From an uncultured Marvinbryantia sp. (GTDB lineage Bacteria > Bacillota > Clostridia > Lachnospirales > Lachnospiraceae), in assembly GCA_934394985.1 (NCBI GenBank), contig CAKRRF010000008.1:1-64000 (forward strand): DNA of 64,000 nucleotides, read 5' to 3'. Numbering within the stretch: the stretch's first letter is position 1; the number at the start of each line of letters is the position of its first letter. A program made the translations under genes and the position numbers. Below, in pieces: positions 7,836-16,159 of the stretch. The notes beneath the pieces are model-generated. The model saw only the letters and a list, made by a program, of their open reading frames with translations. It ran no database searches and had not been told where the DNA came from.

Positions 7836-8510
7836 TTATACTCTTGGGCAGGCTTTATATCCAAGCCCGCGAATCGTATGAATAGAAAAATCATTACTGT
7901 TCGCAAATCGCTTCCTCAAACGGTTGATATGTACACTGACGGTGGCATCTGTGGATTCGGATTCCGGTCCCCAGATGTCATCCATCAGCTGATCTCTGGT
8001 GAAGATCTGATTTGGATAGGACAGCAGTTTATATAACAGATAAAATTCTTTTTGCGGTAAAATAGTTTCTTCTCCGTGACTGGAAACTGTCAAAGTATCA
8101 TAGTCCAGAGTAGTATCACCGATTTTCAACTCGTGTTCTGATACAATACCGGATCGACGCAGCAGTGCCCGGATCCGCAGCAGCATTTCATCCTCATCTA
8201 TCGGACAGACCATATAATCGTCCACCCCCATTAAAAATCCCTTTTTCACATCTTTTGCCATATGTTTTGGCGCAATCATTATAACCGGCATGGTATTTCC
8301 ACATTCCCGGAGCATTTTTGTCAGCATAAAGCCATCTGTACCCGGCATAAGTGCGGCAGTCAGAAGCAGATCAATCTTATGTGTTTCCATCATATGCAGT
8401 GCATTTGCGGCAGAATCAGCACAAAAGGGCTGATAACCGGAATGAGAAAGGACTGCGTGGAAATATCGTCTGAAATTTTTATCATCATCTACAATCAGTA
8501 TGCGAAACAT
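7836..8510 (-). CDS. OmpR-family response regulator with degenerate receiver
   Basis: 224 aa: receiver (1-115) plus winged-helix DNA-binding domain (about 125-224, ending in IHTIRGLGYKA). The acidic pocket Asp8-Asp9-Asp10 is kept, but the position of the phospho-acceptor Asp (four residues before the MPG proline, residue 52) is Ala, the conserved Thr/Ser position is Ala80, and the conserved Lys is Cys102. It therefore cannot be phosphorylated normally. ATG at 8510 is chosen (GGAGG at 6 nt) over a TTG at 8522. No histidine kinase gene is adjacent. It is divergent from the NEW3/ABC operon and probably regulates it. Confidence 0.88.
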   Translation of the reverse strand: MFRILIVDDDKNFRRYFHAVLSHSGYQPFCADSAANALHMMETHKIDLLLTAALMPGTDGFMLTKMLRECGNTMPVIMIAPKHMAKDVKKGFLMGVDDYMVCPIDEDEMLLRIRALLRRSGIVSEHELKIGDTTLDYDTLTVSSHGEETILPQKEFYLLYKLLSYPNQIFTRDQLMDDIWGPESESTDATVSVHINRLRKRFANSNDFSIHTIRGLGYKACPRV

Positions 8511-8620
8511 AGAATCCTCCAAAAACAGAAAATACCCGGTCGGATGAGTTTCTAGTAAAAAGCTCAGGAACGGTATCTTTTATGGAGAAGTATATCACCA
8601 AAATCTGAAAAAACAGTAAA

Positions 8621-8656
8621 GTTCACTGAATTTTCACAAGTTCACAGGATGTTCAA
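8621..8656 (+). promoter_or_regulatory. Two pairs of 11-bp-spaced TTCAC direct repeats
   Basis: TTCAC occurs at 8622, 8633 and 8641, with TTCAA at 8652; 8622/8633 and 8641/8652 are each exactly 11 bp apart, the spacing of PhoB/OmpR-type half-sites. They end just upstream of TTGACT at 8660-8665. This is probably the operator of the divergent OmpR-type regulator. Confidence 0.5.
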
Positions 8657-8684
8657 ACTTTGACTCTTTTTTATTTAAATTTAG

Positions 8685-8766
8685 TTTAAATTCAGGAATT
8701 AAGATAGTGCCAGCAAATGGGGCAGGTAAGTGCCAAAGAATGGCATAGAAAAGCCCTGAATTTAAA
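8685..8766 (+). promoter_or_regulatory. Structured leader (three-way junction) before the NEW3 gene
   Basis: A perfect 12-bp helix (TTTAAATTCAGG 8685-8696 with 8755-8766) closes two short hairpins, TGCC/GGCA (8708-8724) and TGCCA/TGGCA (8731-8745). The 3' strand ends one base before AAAGGAG, the RBS. It does not match a riboswitch class I know. The transcription start is not certain, so the 5' strand might lie outside the RNA. Confidence 0.4.
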
Positions 8767-8784
8767 TAAAGGAGCATGCAGATC

Positions 8785-10062
8785 ATGAGAAAGAGACAAT
8801 TGTATTTTAACAATCAGCACAGTACCAATGAGAAAGGAAGAAGTAAGCGGTCCAGACTGAAAAGTATTGGTATGACAGCCGCACTCCTGAGTATGGTCAG
8901 TCTTGTGATGCCTGCAGCAGTTTATGCAGCACCTGAGACCTCCGCGGATACGGTGGATGTATCATCCGCCAGTGCATTTGAGATGAGTACCGCATATCCG
9001 GGTATTTCTGTAAAACCCGGTGAAACGACTACCTTTGATCTGGACTTTATCAACCAGACAGGCAGCGGCCAGGATGCAGCACTGAGCATCAAAGACCTGC
9101 CGGAGGGATGGGAAGGATATTTCCGTGGAAATGGCGGTCAGATCAATAAAGTACATATTCAGTCTTCCGGTGAAGTGTCAGAGGGACTCGCTACGTTAAG
9201 TCTGACAGTTCCGGAAGGCACAGAGGAAGGTGATTACAATGTCACACTGGAAGCAGTTACGGATGACGGAGAAAGCAGTGATGTGACACTGGCACTGCAT
9301 GTATCAGAAGAGGAAAATGGTGCCAGTACGTTTACAGCAGAGTATGCAGAGCAGCAGGCAGCATCTGGTACGGCATTTAGTTTTGACACCACGCTGGTGA
9401 ATAATAAAGGAACAGAGCAGTCATTCAGCCTCTCAGCAGAAGCACCGGAAGGATGGCAGGTAACATTTACACCATCAGGAGAAAGTAATGCAGTAGCCAG
9501 TCTGAATGTGGAAGCAGGTGCCAGCCAGGGTATTACGGTAGCGATCACACCGCCTGAGACACTGACACAGGGCGAATATACGATTCCGATTTCTGCGATT
9601 TCTTCTTCTGAAAAACTGAGTACGGAACTGAAGATGACCATCACAGGTTCTTACAGTGTAGAGGTATCTACACCAAGTGGCAATTTGAGTGTAGATGCAT
9701 ATGCCAATGCAAAAAAAGCAGTGACATTATCGATTACCAATACAGGTAATGTAGATCTGACAAATCTGAACCTGACTTCTTCAGCAGCCAGCAACTGGGA
9801 CGTAAGCTTTGATGAATCTACGATTGATCTTCTGGAAGCAGGTGCAACCAAAGAAGTAACCGCTTATATTACCCCGGATTCTGATGCCATTACAGGAGAC
9901 TATGTGACATCCATTACTGCCGCCAATGATATCGCCACTTCTACAGCCAGCCTGCGTGTATCGGTAAAGACTCGTACCAGCTGGGGACTGGTAGCAGTCG
10001 CTATCATTGTAGTATTGGCAGCAGGGCTTGGTTATGTATTTAAAAAATACGGGAGAAGATAA
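8785..10062 (+). CDS. Secreted, membrane-anchored NEW3-domain protein
   Basis: 425 aa. A long N-terminus with basic residues precedes a signal segment (about 25-50, ending AVYA-AP). The exterior part is made of three or so NEW3/NPCBM-associated beta-sandwich repeats, each with a GYW-like EGWEGYF or EGWQVTF core and an extended DYNVTLEA-type strand. A C-terminal transmembrane helix (about 400-418) is followed by KKYGRR. ATG at 8785 has AAAGGAG at 10 nt; the ATG at 8776 is too close to it. It lies 3 bp ahead of an ABC ATPase gene and is cotranscribed, so it is probably the surface partner of that transporter. Confidence 0.85.
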   Translation: MRKRQLYFNNQHSTNEKGRSKRSRLKSIGMTAALLSMVSLVMPAAVYAAPETSADTVDVSSASAFEMSTAYPGISVKPGETTTFDLDFINQTGSGQDAALSIKDLPEGWEGYFRGNGGQINKVHIQSSGEVSEGLATLSLTVPEGTEEGDYNVTLEAVTDDGESSDVTLALHVSEEENGASTFTAEYAEQQAASGTAFSFDTTLVNNKGTEQSFSLSAEAPEGWQVTFTPSGESNAVASLNVEAGASQGITVAITPPETLTQGEYTIPISAISSSEKLSTELKMTITGSYSVEVSTPSGNLSVDAYANAKKAVTLSITNTGNVDLTNLNLTSSAASNWDVSFDESTIDLLEAGATKEVTAYITPDSDAITGDYVTSITAANDIATSTASLRVSVKTRTSWGLVAVAIIVVLAAGLGYVFKKYGRR

Positions 10063-10065
10063 GCA

Positions 10066-11085
10066 ATGGGCGAAGTAATTATTCAGACAAGTGGGCTGAC
10101 AAAGCGTTATGGAGAAAAGACAGCGGTAAATCAGCTGAACCTGTCTATAAAAAAAGGTGAGATATTTGGTCTGCTGGGTCCCAATGGTGCCGGCAAGACC
10201 ACAACGATCCTGATGCTTCTCGGTCTGACAGAACCAAGTGCAGGTACTGCTTCCATTTGTGGCATGGACTGTACCAGAAATGCTCTGGGGATCAAGAAGA
10301 TCGTGGGATATCTGCCAGATAATCCTGGATTTTACCAGGATATGACCGGCAGAGAGAATCTGGCATTTACCGGCAGACTGAATGGTTTGTCAGAAGAAGA
10401 GATAAAGCGGCGCAGTGACGAAGCACTGAAGCGTGTAAGACTGGAAGAGGCTGCAGATAAAAAAGCAGGAACTTATTCCAAAGGTATGAAACAAAGACTG
10501 GGAATCGCAGATGTGCTGATGAAGGATCCGGAGATTATTATCATGGATGAGCCGACACTGGGACTGGACCCGGAAGGTATGAGAGAACTTTTGGAGCTGA
10601 TGATGCAGATGTCCAAAGAGGATGGCAGAACGTTGCTGATTTCTTCTCATCAGCTGTACCAGGTACAGCAGATCTGTGATCGTGTAGGTATTTTTGTAAA
10701 TGGCAATCTGGTTGCCTGCGGAGAGATCGAAGATCTGGGACATCAGGTACAGGACAATACAAAGTATTCTCTGGAGCTGCAGGTAGATCCGTGTGATGAT
10801 AAGGTATTGGCAGAGATCAGCAGACAGCCTGGGGTATCCAGTATTCAGAAAGAAGGAAATATGTTCGTAGTAGAGTCAAAGTACGATATCCGAGCTCAGC
10901 TGACGACATTCCTTGGCAGTCATGAATATACGATTCAACATCTTCATCAGAGAGGTGGAGATCTGGATGCGATCTATCGGATGTATTTTGAGAAGGCGGA
11001 AGCAGAGGCAGAGAGACTTGCCATGAAAGCCACCCAGAAAGGAAAATTACATAATAAATTATTTGGGGGAGGTGGCACAAAATGA
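10066..11085 (+). CDS. ABC transporter ATP-binding protein (ABC-2 export type)
   Basis: 339 aa. Walker A GPNGAGKTT (about residue 38), signature YSKGMKQRL, Walker B IIIMDEPT and the H-loop SSH are present in the first 225 residues. A C-terminal 110-residue extension resembles that of NatA/CcmA-type exporters. It powers the permease encoded immediately downstream, whose start overlaps its stop by 4 nt (ATGA). Confidence 0.93.
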   Translation: MGEVIIQTSGLTKRYGEKTAVNQLNLSIKKGEIFGLLGPNGAGKTTTILMLLGLTEPSAGTASICGMDCTRNALGIKKIVGYLPDNPGFYQDMTGRENLAFTGRLNGLSEEEIKRRSDEALKRVRLEEAADKKAGTYSKGMKQRLGIADVLMKDPEIIIMDEPTLGLDPEGMRELLELMMQMSKEDGRTLLISSHQLYQVQQICDRVGIFVNGNLVACGEIEDLGHQVQDNTKYSLELQVDPCDDKVLAEISRQPGVSSIQKEGNMFVVESKYDIRAQLTTFLGSHEYTIQHLHQRGGDLDAIYRMYFEKAEAEAERLAMKATQKGKLHNKLFGGGGTK

Positions 11086-12083
11086 CCGCAACCGTATTAA
11101 AGAAGGCGAAAGCTGTGCAGAACACAAAAAAGAAAACAGGCAGCCATACCGGTTTGATGGCGTTGTATCACAAAGAACTGGCGGATCATCTCTGCAGCAG
11201 GCGATTTCTGATTATTTTATTACTGATACTGGGAACCAGTATTGCCAGTCTGTATGGAGCATTGAATGGTCTGTCAGATGCCATAGCGCAGGACAGCAAC
11301 TTTGTATTTCTGAAGATTTACACCACCAGTGGCAATTCGATTCCATCCTTTATGAGTATCATTGCGCTGATGGGACCGTTTGTGGGGCTAACGCTTGGAT
11401 TTGATGCCATCAACAGTGAGCGAAATAACGGTACCCTGAATCGTCTGGTCGCACAGCCGATTTATCGAGATGCGATTATTATCGGAAAATTTCTGGCAGG
11501 AAATGCTGTGATCATGATTATGGTATTTACCATGGGTATTTTTGTGGGAGCGGTAGGTGTGATGTCTACCGGACTGATTCCGCAGACAGAAGAAGTGCTG
11601 CGTGTACTGGCATTTTTGATTTTTACCGTAGTATATATGGATTTCTGGCTGGGATTGTCGATTCTGTTTTCTGTAGTATGCAGACATTCTGCCACATCTG
11701 CCATGGCAGTAATTGCCCTGTGGATTTTCTTTACGATTTTTATGAGCATGATAGCCAATATCATTGCCAATGCAGTTTACCCGATTACGACGCAGTATCA
11801 GGCAATGCTGAATACGATGAATAACTACACACTGAACCTTGGCCTGAATCGGATTTCACCATATTATCTGTACAGTGAAGCAGTATCTACGATCATGAAC
11901 CCAACCGTGCGTTCTGTAAATGTAGTCACTATGCAGCAGCTGGAGGGAGCAATTTCCGGATATCTGTCCTTTGGACAGAGTATGTTGCTGGTATGGCCGC
12001 ATCTGACCGGTTTGGTTGCATTGATGATGGTAGCTTTTGGGGGTTCTTATATCGGATTTATGAGGCAGGAGATCCGAAATTAA
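11082..12083 (+). CDS. ABC-2 type transporter permease
   Basis: 333 aa with six hydrophobic segments. The first is followed by an extracellular loop, then a FDAINSERNNGTL motif typical of ABC-2 permeases (the cytoplasmic coupling stretch). It overlaps the ATPase gene by 4 nt. Together with the NEW3 protein it forms a three-gene surface export system; the cargo is not evident. This gene order (NEW3 protein, ATPase, ABC-2 permease) recurs in Firmicutes. Confidence 0.9.
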   Translation: MTATVLKKAKAVQNTKKKTGSHTGLMALYHKELADHLCSRRFLIILLLILGTSIASLYGALNGLSDAIAQDSNFVFLKIYTTSGNSIPSFMSIIALMGPFVGLTLGFDAINSERNNGTLNRLVAQPIYRDAIIIGKFLAGNAVIMIMVFTMGIFVGAVGVMSTGLIPQTEEVLRVLAFLIFTVVYMDFWLGLSILFSVVCRHSATSAMAVIALWIFFTIFMSMIANIIANAVYPITTQYQAMLNTMNNYTLNLGLNRISPYYLYSEAVSTIMNPTVRSVNVVTMQQLEGAISGYLSFGQSMLLVWPHLTGLVALMMVAFGGSYIGFMRQEIRN

Positions 12084-12114
12084 ATCTCATATTTTTTAGA
12101 AATAAAAAAAATTC

Positions 12115-12143
12115 TTGACAGTTGAGAGAAAAAAGAATAATGT
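12115..12143 (+). promoter_or_regulatory. Promoter of the second MATE gene
   Basis: TTGACA at 12115-12120, a 17-bp spacer and TAATGT at 12138-12143. The likely transcription start is near 12150, immediately before the hairpin. Confidence 0.65.
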
Positions 12144-12151
12144 GAGTTAGA

Positions 12152-12190
12152 AAAAAGTTCTGATTTGCTTTTGGCAGGTCAGAACTTTTT
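12152..12190 (+). terminator. Hairpin at the start of the MATE transcript (terminator/attenuator)
   Basis: A perfect 12-bp stem, AAAAAGTTCTGA (12152-12163) with TCAGAACTTTTT (12179-12190); the 3' arm itself supplies the T-tract. It can end the upstream ABC operon, and because a promoter lies just ahead of it, it may also attenuate the MATE gene. Confidence 0.6.
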
Positions 12191-12230
12191 GCCGGAAGCA
12201 AAAAGGTATAACAGAATGAGGAAAACAGTT

Positions 12231-13574
12231 ATGGAAAAAAATATGGTGACAGGCAGTCCGGGAAAGAATATTTTATTTTTTGCACTGCCGGTATTTGCAG
12301 GGAATCTGTTTCAGCAGATTTATAATGTGGTAGATACGGTAATAGTAGGAAAATTTGTCAGTACAGAGGCACTGGCAGCAGTGGGATCCACAGGAACCAT
12401 CAATTTTATGATCCTGGGTTTTATGACCGGTCTAATGGCAGGAATTACGGTGCTGACCAGTCAGAGATTTGGTGCAGAGGATATGCGGGGAATGCGCAGA
12501 AGTGTGGCCTCTGCAGGAATGATCGCCATTGCGGCAACGATTTTGCTGACGGTGATCAGTCTTCTGGGAATGCATCGTCTGCTGGTTCTGATGAATACAC
12601 CGGATGATATTTTTGATGATGCATATCGGTATATTATGATTATTTGTGCCGGTATTCTGGTGCAGGCGTTATATAATCTGTTTGCATGCATTTTAAGGGC
12701 ATTGGGAAACAGCAAAGTGCCATTGTATTTTCTGCTGTTTTCTGCATCTGTGAATATCATACTGGATCTGGTATCGATTATTATATTGAAAATGGGAGTG
12801 GCGGGAGCCGCCTGGGCAACGGTGATTTCACAGGGAATCTCTGCGATACTCTGCCTGATCTACATGATTCGAAAGATGCCGATTCTGCATCTGACCAGAG
12901 AAGACTTTCAGCCGGACGGAACCCTGATTAAGAATCAGCTGGCAGTGGGATTGCCAATGGCATTTCAGTATTCCATTACCGCTATTGGAACCACGATGGT
13001 ACAGATGGCATTAAATACGCTTGGTTCTACTTACGTGGCGGCATTTACCGCAGCCTCCAAGTGTGAGCAGATGGCTGGTCAGGCATACATAGCGCTCGGC
13101 TCTGCTATGGCGACCTTTGCAGCACAGAATGTAGGTGCAGGAAGATATGATCGTGTACGGAAAGGCTTTGCCAGAGCCACCATGTTTGGCTTTATCTTTT
13201 CGGTTGTAATTGGTCTGGTGATGTATTTCTTCGGATATATCGTGACGGGACTGTTTGTTACAGGCGATGCGTCGCAGATCGAAGGTATGGTAGATACTTA
13301 TATGAAATACACAGCATTGTTCCTGATACCGCTTACTGTGGTGAATGTCTACCGAAATGGTATCCAGGGTATGGGATATGGCTTGCTGCCAATGACTGCC
13401 GGAATTGCAGAGCTAGTGGGACGTGGAAGTGTGGCACTGCTCGCGATTCATTACCACAGCTATGCCGGTGTGTGTCTCGCCAGTCCGATGGCATGGATCC
13501 TGGCATCTGCATTGCTGCTGACCATGTATTTTGCCATTATGAAAAAGCATCCGATGCCAAAGAAAAACTACTAA
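12231..13574 (+). CDS. MATE-family efflux transporter (NorM-like)
   Basis: 447 aa, 12 hydrophobic segments, with family signature stretches GNLFQQIYNVVDTVIVGKF (first helix) and GLPMAFQYSITAIG (start of second half). ATG at 12231 is preferred because TGAGGAAA precedes it at 8 nt and it gives the usual MEKNMVTGSPGK start; ATG at 12216 is an alternative. This protein belongs to a different MATE branch from the one at 4455. Substrate unknown. Confidence 0.9.
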   Translation: MEKNMVTGSPGKNILFFALPVFAGNLFQQIYNVVDTVIVGKFVSTEALAAVGSTGTINFMILGFMTGLMAGITVLTSQRFGAEDMRGMRRSVASAGMIAIAATILLTVISLLGMHRLLVLMNTPDDIFDDAYRYIMIICAGILVQALYNLFACILRALGNSKVPLYFLLFSASVNIILDLVSIIILKMGVAGAAWATVISQGISAILCLIYMIRKMPILHLTREDFQPDGTLIKNQLAVGLPMAFQYSITAIGTTMVQMALNTLGSTYVAAFTAASKCEQMAGQAYIALGSAMATFAAQNVGAGRYDRVRKGFARATMFGFIFSVVIGLVMYFFGYIVTGLFVTGDASQIEGMVDTYMKYTALFLIPLTVVNVYRNGIQGMGYGLLPMTAGIAELVGRGSVALLAIHYHSYAGVCLASPMAWILASALLLTMYFAIMKKHPMPKKNY

Positions 13575-13656
13575 TATTAGTATAGGAATGATCCTCTTTT
13601 CCCGATATAGTATATATACTCTAGAAAGTATGTGAATCAGGAAAGGGGGATTTTTT

Positions 13657-15375
13657 ATGAACAGGAAAAAAGCAATTGAAAGAAATTGTAGATTATGGAT
13701 GATCCTGGCAATGCTGGTTACTTTGCTGATGGCAGTGGCAGTTCCGAAGCATATTGTGCAGGCAGAGAGTGTTAAATATGTAACCTGTAGTAACAAAGAT
13801 ATACCAATGGACGCGACATTTGACGAGAACCTTAAGGGTAAAATCTGTACGGTAGTTTTTAGAAATGAAACGTCGCACAGATTGAGAATGGATATCGAAA
13901 TGTTTGTTCAGCGTACGAGAGTAATAGAGGCGGATCCAAAACTGAAGCAGTTTTTATGGAACGATGCAATGGTAAGTAAAAGAATGGATGGCTATATTAT
14001 CATGGATTCGAATACAACTGCGTACCTGAAATTTGAGTTTCGAGGCGATTATAACGGAAATACCTATATTACGGTAAAGCCTTCCCTGGCGACGGTGAGT
14101 GAAAACGGTGGCAGCTCCTTCCAGGCTGCGCAGTCAGTAGGGGTGAGTGCAGAAGAGACAGGAATTATCTGTTCTGATAATAATATATTCCAGAATGGAA
14201 GATATTTTACATTTTATACTCCAAACCGCAGACTGCAGAATCTGATGCTGACTGCTGAAAATGGAAAAAAGGTCATGGCGTATCTGTATAGCGGAAATGA
14301 CAGTGGTATGAAGAATGCATTGCTGACAGTGGAATCTGGCGGACAGGAGAGATCCGGATCAGTCTGGCTGGAACCGGGTACTTATGTGCTGGCTATTGGT
14401 GCGAAAGGAAATGGACAGTATGCAAGCTATCACTATCGAATGACAGGAAGAGATTATATCCCAGCGACAGGCGTATCTCTGACCTGTGCAGAAAGTGATC
14501 TGACGATTGATGAAGGAACCCGTTACACACCAAGAACTTTTACATTTGTTGCATCTACGATACCTGCAAACAGTGACGATAAGCTTAATCAGATAGAGAG
14601 CAGTGGAAAGATCTCCTGTCAGACAGAAGGAAGCGTTTACGGAGAAAATACGAAAAGCTTTACAGTGACCTTTGATGCTTCTGGCTATAGGGGATATCAG
14701 TCAGGTTCTGCTACGATTAAGGTAACATCCACCAATGGGCTGACTTCTGCCGGATTATCTGTTTTTGCAAAAGCCGGTACGCCGTCTGTTCCTTACTACA
14801 AAGTTTATCCGACTCAGGTGGTATTTTCTGTTCTGGCAAATGGAAGCCATGGATCCAGTGATGTAGCTGTTTATCAGAAATCAGGTTCGAGCTGGAAACG
14901 TCTTGGCAAGAATCAGAAGGGTGATACGGTTGCGAACAAACTGAAAGCAAATACCAATTATCAGTTTAAATTTGTGGAATCTGCGCAAAAAGCAGATGGA
15001 ACATGGGTAGAAGGAACCCCTCTTTACAAAACAATACGGACACAGCGGAAAGAAAAACCTGCAATTCGTTCCGTAAAAGTATCAAAGGTTAAAGTGGGAT
15101 ATAAATGGAAATATCTGACGTATGTGGGCTGGAGAAAATGGTGGTATACTGACTTCAGAGTAACGGTTACATTGAAGAAAAAACTGCCGGCCGGACAGAA
15201 GCTGTACATCAACGGAAGACAGGCCAGCGGAAAAGGTAAAAAATATAGTATGTATTTTTCACTGAATGGTAAAAAGAAAGGAAAATCTTATACACTGACC
15301 ATTCAGCCATATGGACGAAAAGGTGATGCAGAGATGTTCGGAACATCTATGAAGAAAAAAATACGTATCAGATAA
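13657..15375 (+). CDS. Secreted protein with Ig/fibronectin-like regions, function unknown
   Basis: 572 aa. The signal peptide ends about residue 36 (HIVQA-ES). The body has no motif I can name: a pre-peptidase-like beta region (about 170-260, SGGQERSGSVWLEPGTYVLA core), an Ig-like segment (about 265-375), a fibronectin-like segment (about 380-470) and a basic C-terminal domain rich in Lys, Tyr and Trp (about 480-572). There is no LPXTG motif or C-terminal helix; the basic tail may hold it to the wall. ATG after AAAGGGGG. Monocistronic. Confidence 0.75.
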   Translation: MNRKKAIERNCRLWMILAMLVTLLMAVAVPKHIVQAESVKYVTCSNKDIPMDATFDENLKGKICTVVFRNETSHRLRMDIEMFVQRTRVIEADPKLKQFLWNDAMVSKRMDGYIIMDSNTTAYLKFEFRGDYNGNTYITVKPSLATVSENGGSSFQAAQSVGVSAEETGIICSDNNIFQNGRYFTFYTPNRRLQNLMLTAENGKKVMAYLYSGNDSGMKNALLTVESGGQERSGSVWLEPGTYVLAIGAKGNGQYASYHYRMTGRDYIPATGVSLTCAESDLTIDEGTRYTPRTFTFVASTIPANSDDKLNQIESSGKISCQTEGSVYGENTKSFTVTFDASGYRGYQSGSATIKVTSTNGLTSAGLSVFAKAGTPSVPYYKVYPTQVVFSVLANGSHGSSDVAVYQKSGSSWKRLGKNQKGDTVANKLKANTNYQFKFVESAQKADGTWVEGTPLYKTIRTQRKEKPAIRSVKVSKVKVGYKWKYLTYVGWRKWWYTDFRVTVTLKKKLPAGQKLYINGRQASGKGKKYSMYFSLNGKKKGKSYTLTIQPYGRKGDAEMFGTSMKKKIRIR

Positions 15376-15392
15376 AGCAGCGAAAACCTGAC

Positions 15393-15437
15393 GGGGACGG
15401 AATTTTCTGGCTTTTAAAGCCAGAAAATTCCGTCCCC
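15393..15437. repeat. REP-like long palindrome, also usable as terminator
   Basis: A perfect 19-bp inverted repeat beginning GGGGACGGAA and ending TTCCGTCCCC, with a TTTTAAA loop, sits between convergent genes. GGGGACGG...CCGTCCCC ends are characteristic of REP elements mobilised by RAYT (Y1) transposases. No transposase gene is in the window. Confidence 0.6.
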
Positions 15438-15443
15438 AATAGT

Positions 15444-15947
15444 TTATATACCCAATGCTTCTATGATAGAAGAAACTGTCTGAGAAATATTCAGACCGCG
15501 TTCTTTTATGCTCAGCTGAGCATATTTTTGATAATATGGCAGGCGTTCTTCGTAAATATCACGGAAAGAATTACCATGGCGAAGAACAACGCCACGACGC
15601 TCAAAGTTGCCAACACGTTTTTTCAGAACCGGATAATCTACATCCAGATAAACAACCGTACCGATTTCCTGAAAATGTTTCATGGCGTTTTCTCCAAAGA
15701 CAGCACTGCCGCCCGGGGCAATGACGCTTTTGGATACATTCACCTGGCTGTTAATCTGATCTTCAATACGGATGAATTCTTCCACACCTTTTTCCTCGAT
15801 GATCTGCCATAAAAGCTTTCCTTCTTTTTGCTGTATGATCAGATCGGTATCTACAAACTGATAGCCAAGTACCTTGGCAAGTACCACGCCGACAGTGCTT
15901 TTTCCAGCGCCAGGCATACCGATTAAAATGATATTATCTTTATTCAT
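15444..15947 (-). CDS. aroK: Shikimate kinase
   Basis: 167 aa. P-loop GMPGAGKST (residues 9-17), substrate-binding Asp in DTD (about 33-35), Arg in the RIEDQ stretch and the APGGSAV segment that replaces the usual GGG loop. It phosphorylates shikimate in the chorismate pathway. ATG at 15947 after AAAGG. It stands alone, away from other aro genes, and converges on the secreted protein gene. Confidence 0.88.
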   Translation of the reverse strand: MNKDNIILIGMPGAGKSTVGVVLAKVLGYQFVDTDLIIQQKEGKLLWQIIEEKGVEEFIRIEDQINSQVNVSKSVIAPGGSAVFGENAMKHFQEIGTVVYLDVDYPVLKKRVGNFERRGVVLRHGNSFRDIYEERLPYYQKYAQLSIKERGLNISQTVSSIIEALGI

Positions 15948-16041
15948 ATGTAAAACCTTTCTATAGATGATATTGCGGTTGAATAATAACCTTTCATAAC
16001 TATAACCTAGCTTTCCCAGAATTGCAATAAAAAATCTTTGT

Positions 16042-16072
16042 TATGCGTACATATATCTGCGATATGCGTACA
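16042..16072 (+). promoter_or_regulatory. 21-bp-spaced direct repeats upstream of the MacB-like operon
   Basis: TATGCGTACA occurs at 16042-16051 and again at 16063-16072, 21 bp apart, so both lie on the same DNA face. A TATGAT -10 is at 16116-16121 with a poor -35. The layout suggests an activator site (AraC or LytTR style). Confidence 0.45.
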
Positions 16073-16159
16073 CTATTTTATAGAAATTTAAGTGAAGATG
16101 TACGGTGAAATATGCTATGATAAAGGTAACTATGTAAAAAAGAAAGGCAGAAGCACAGT

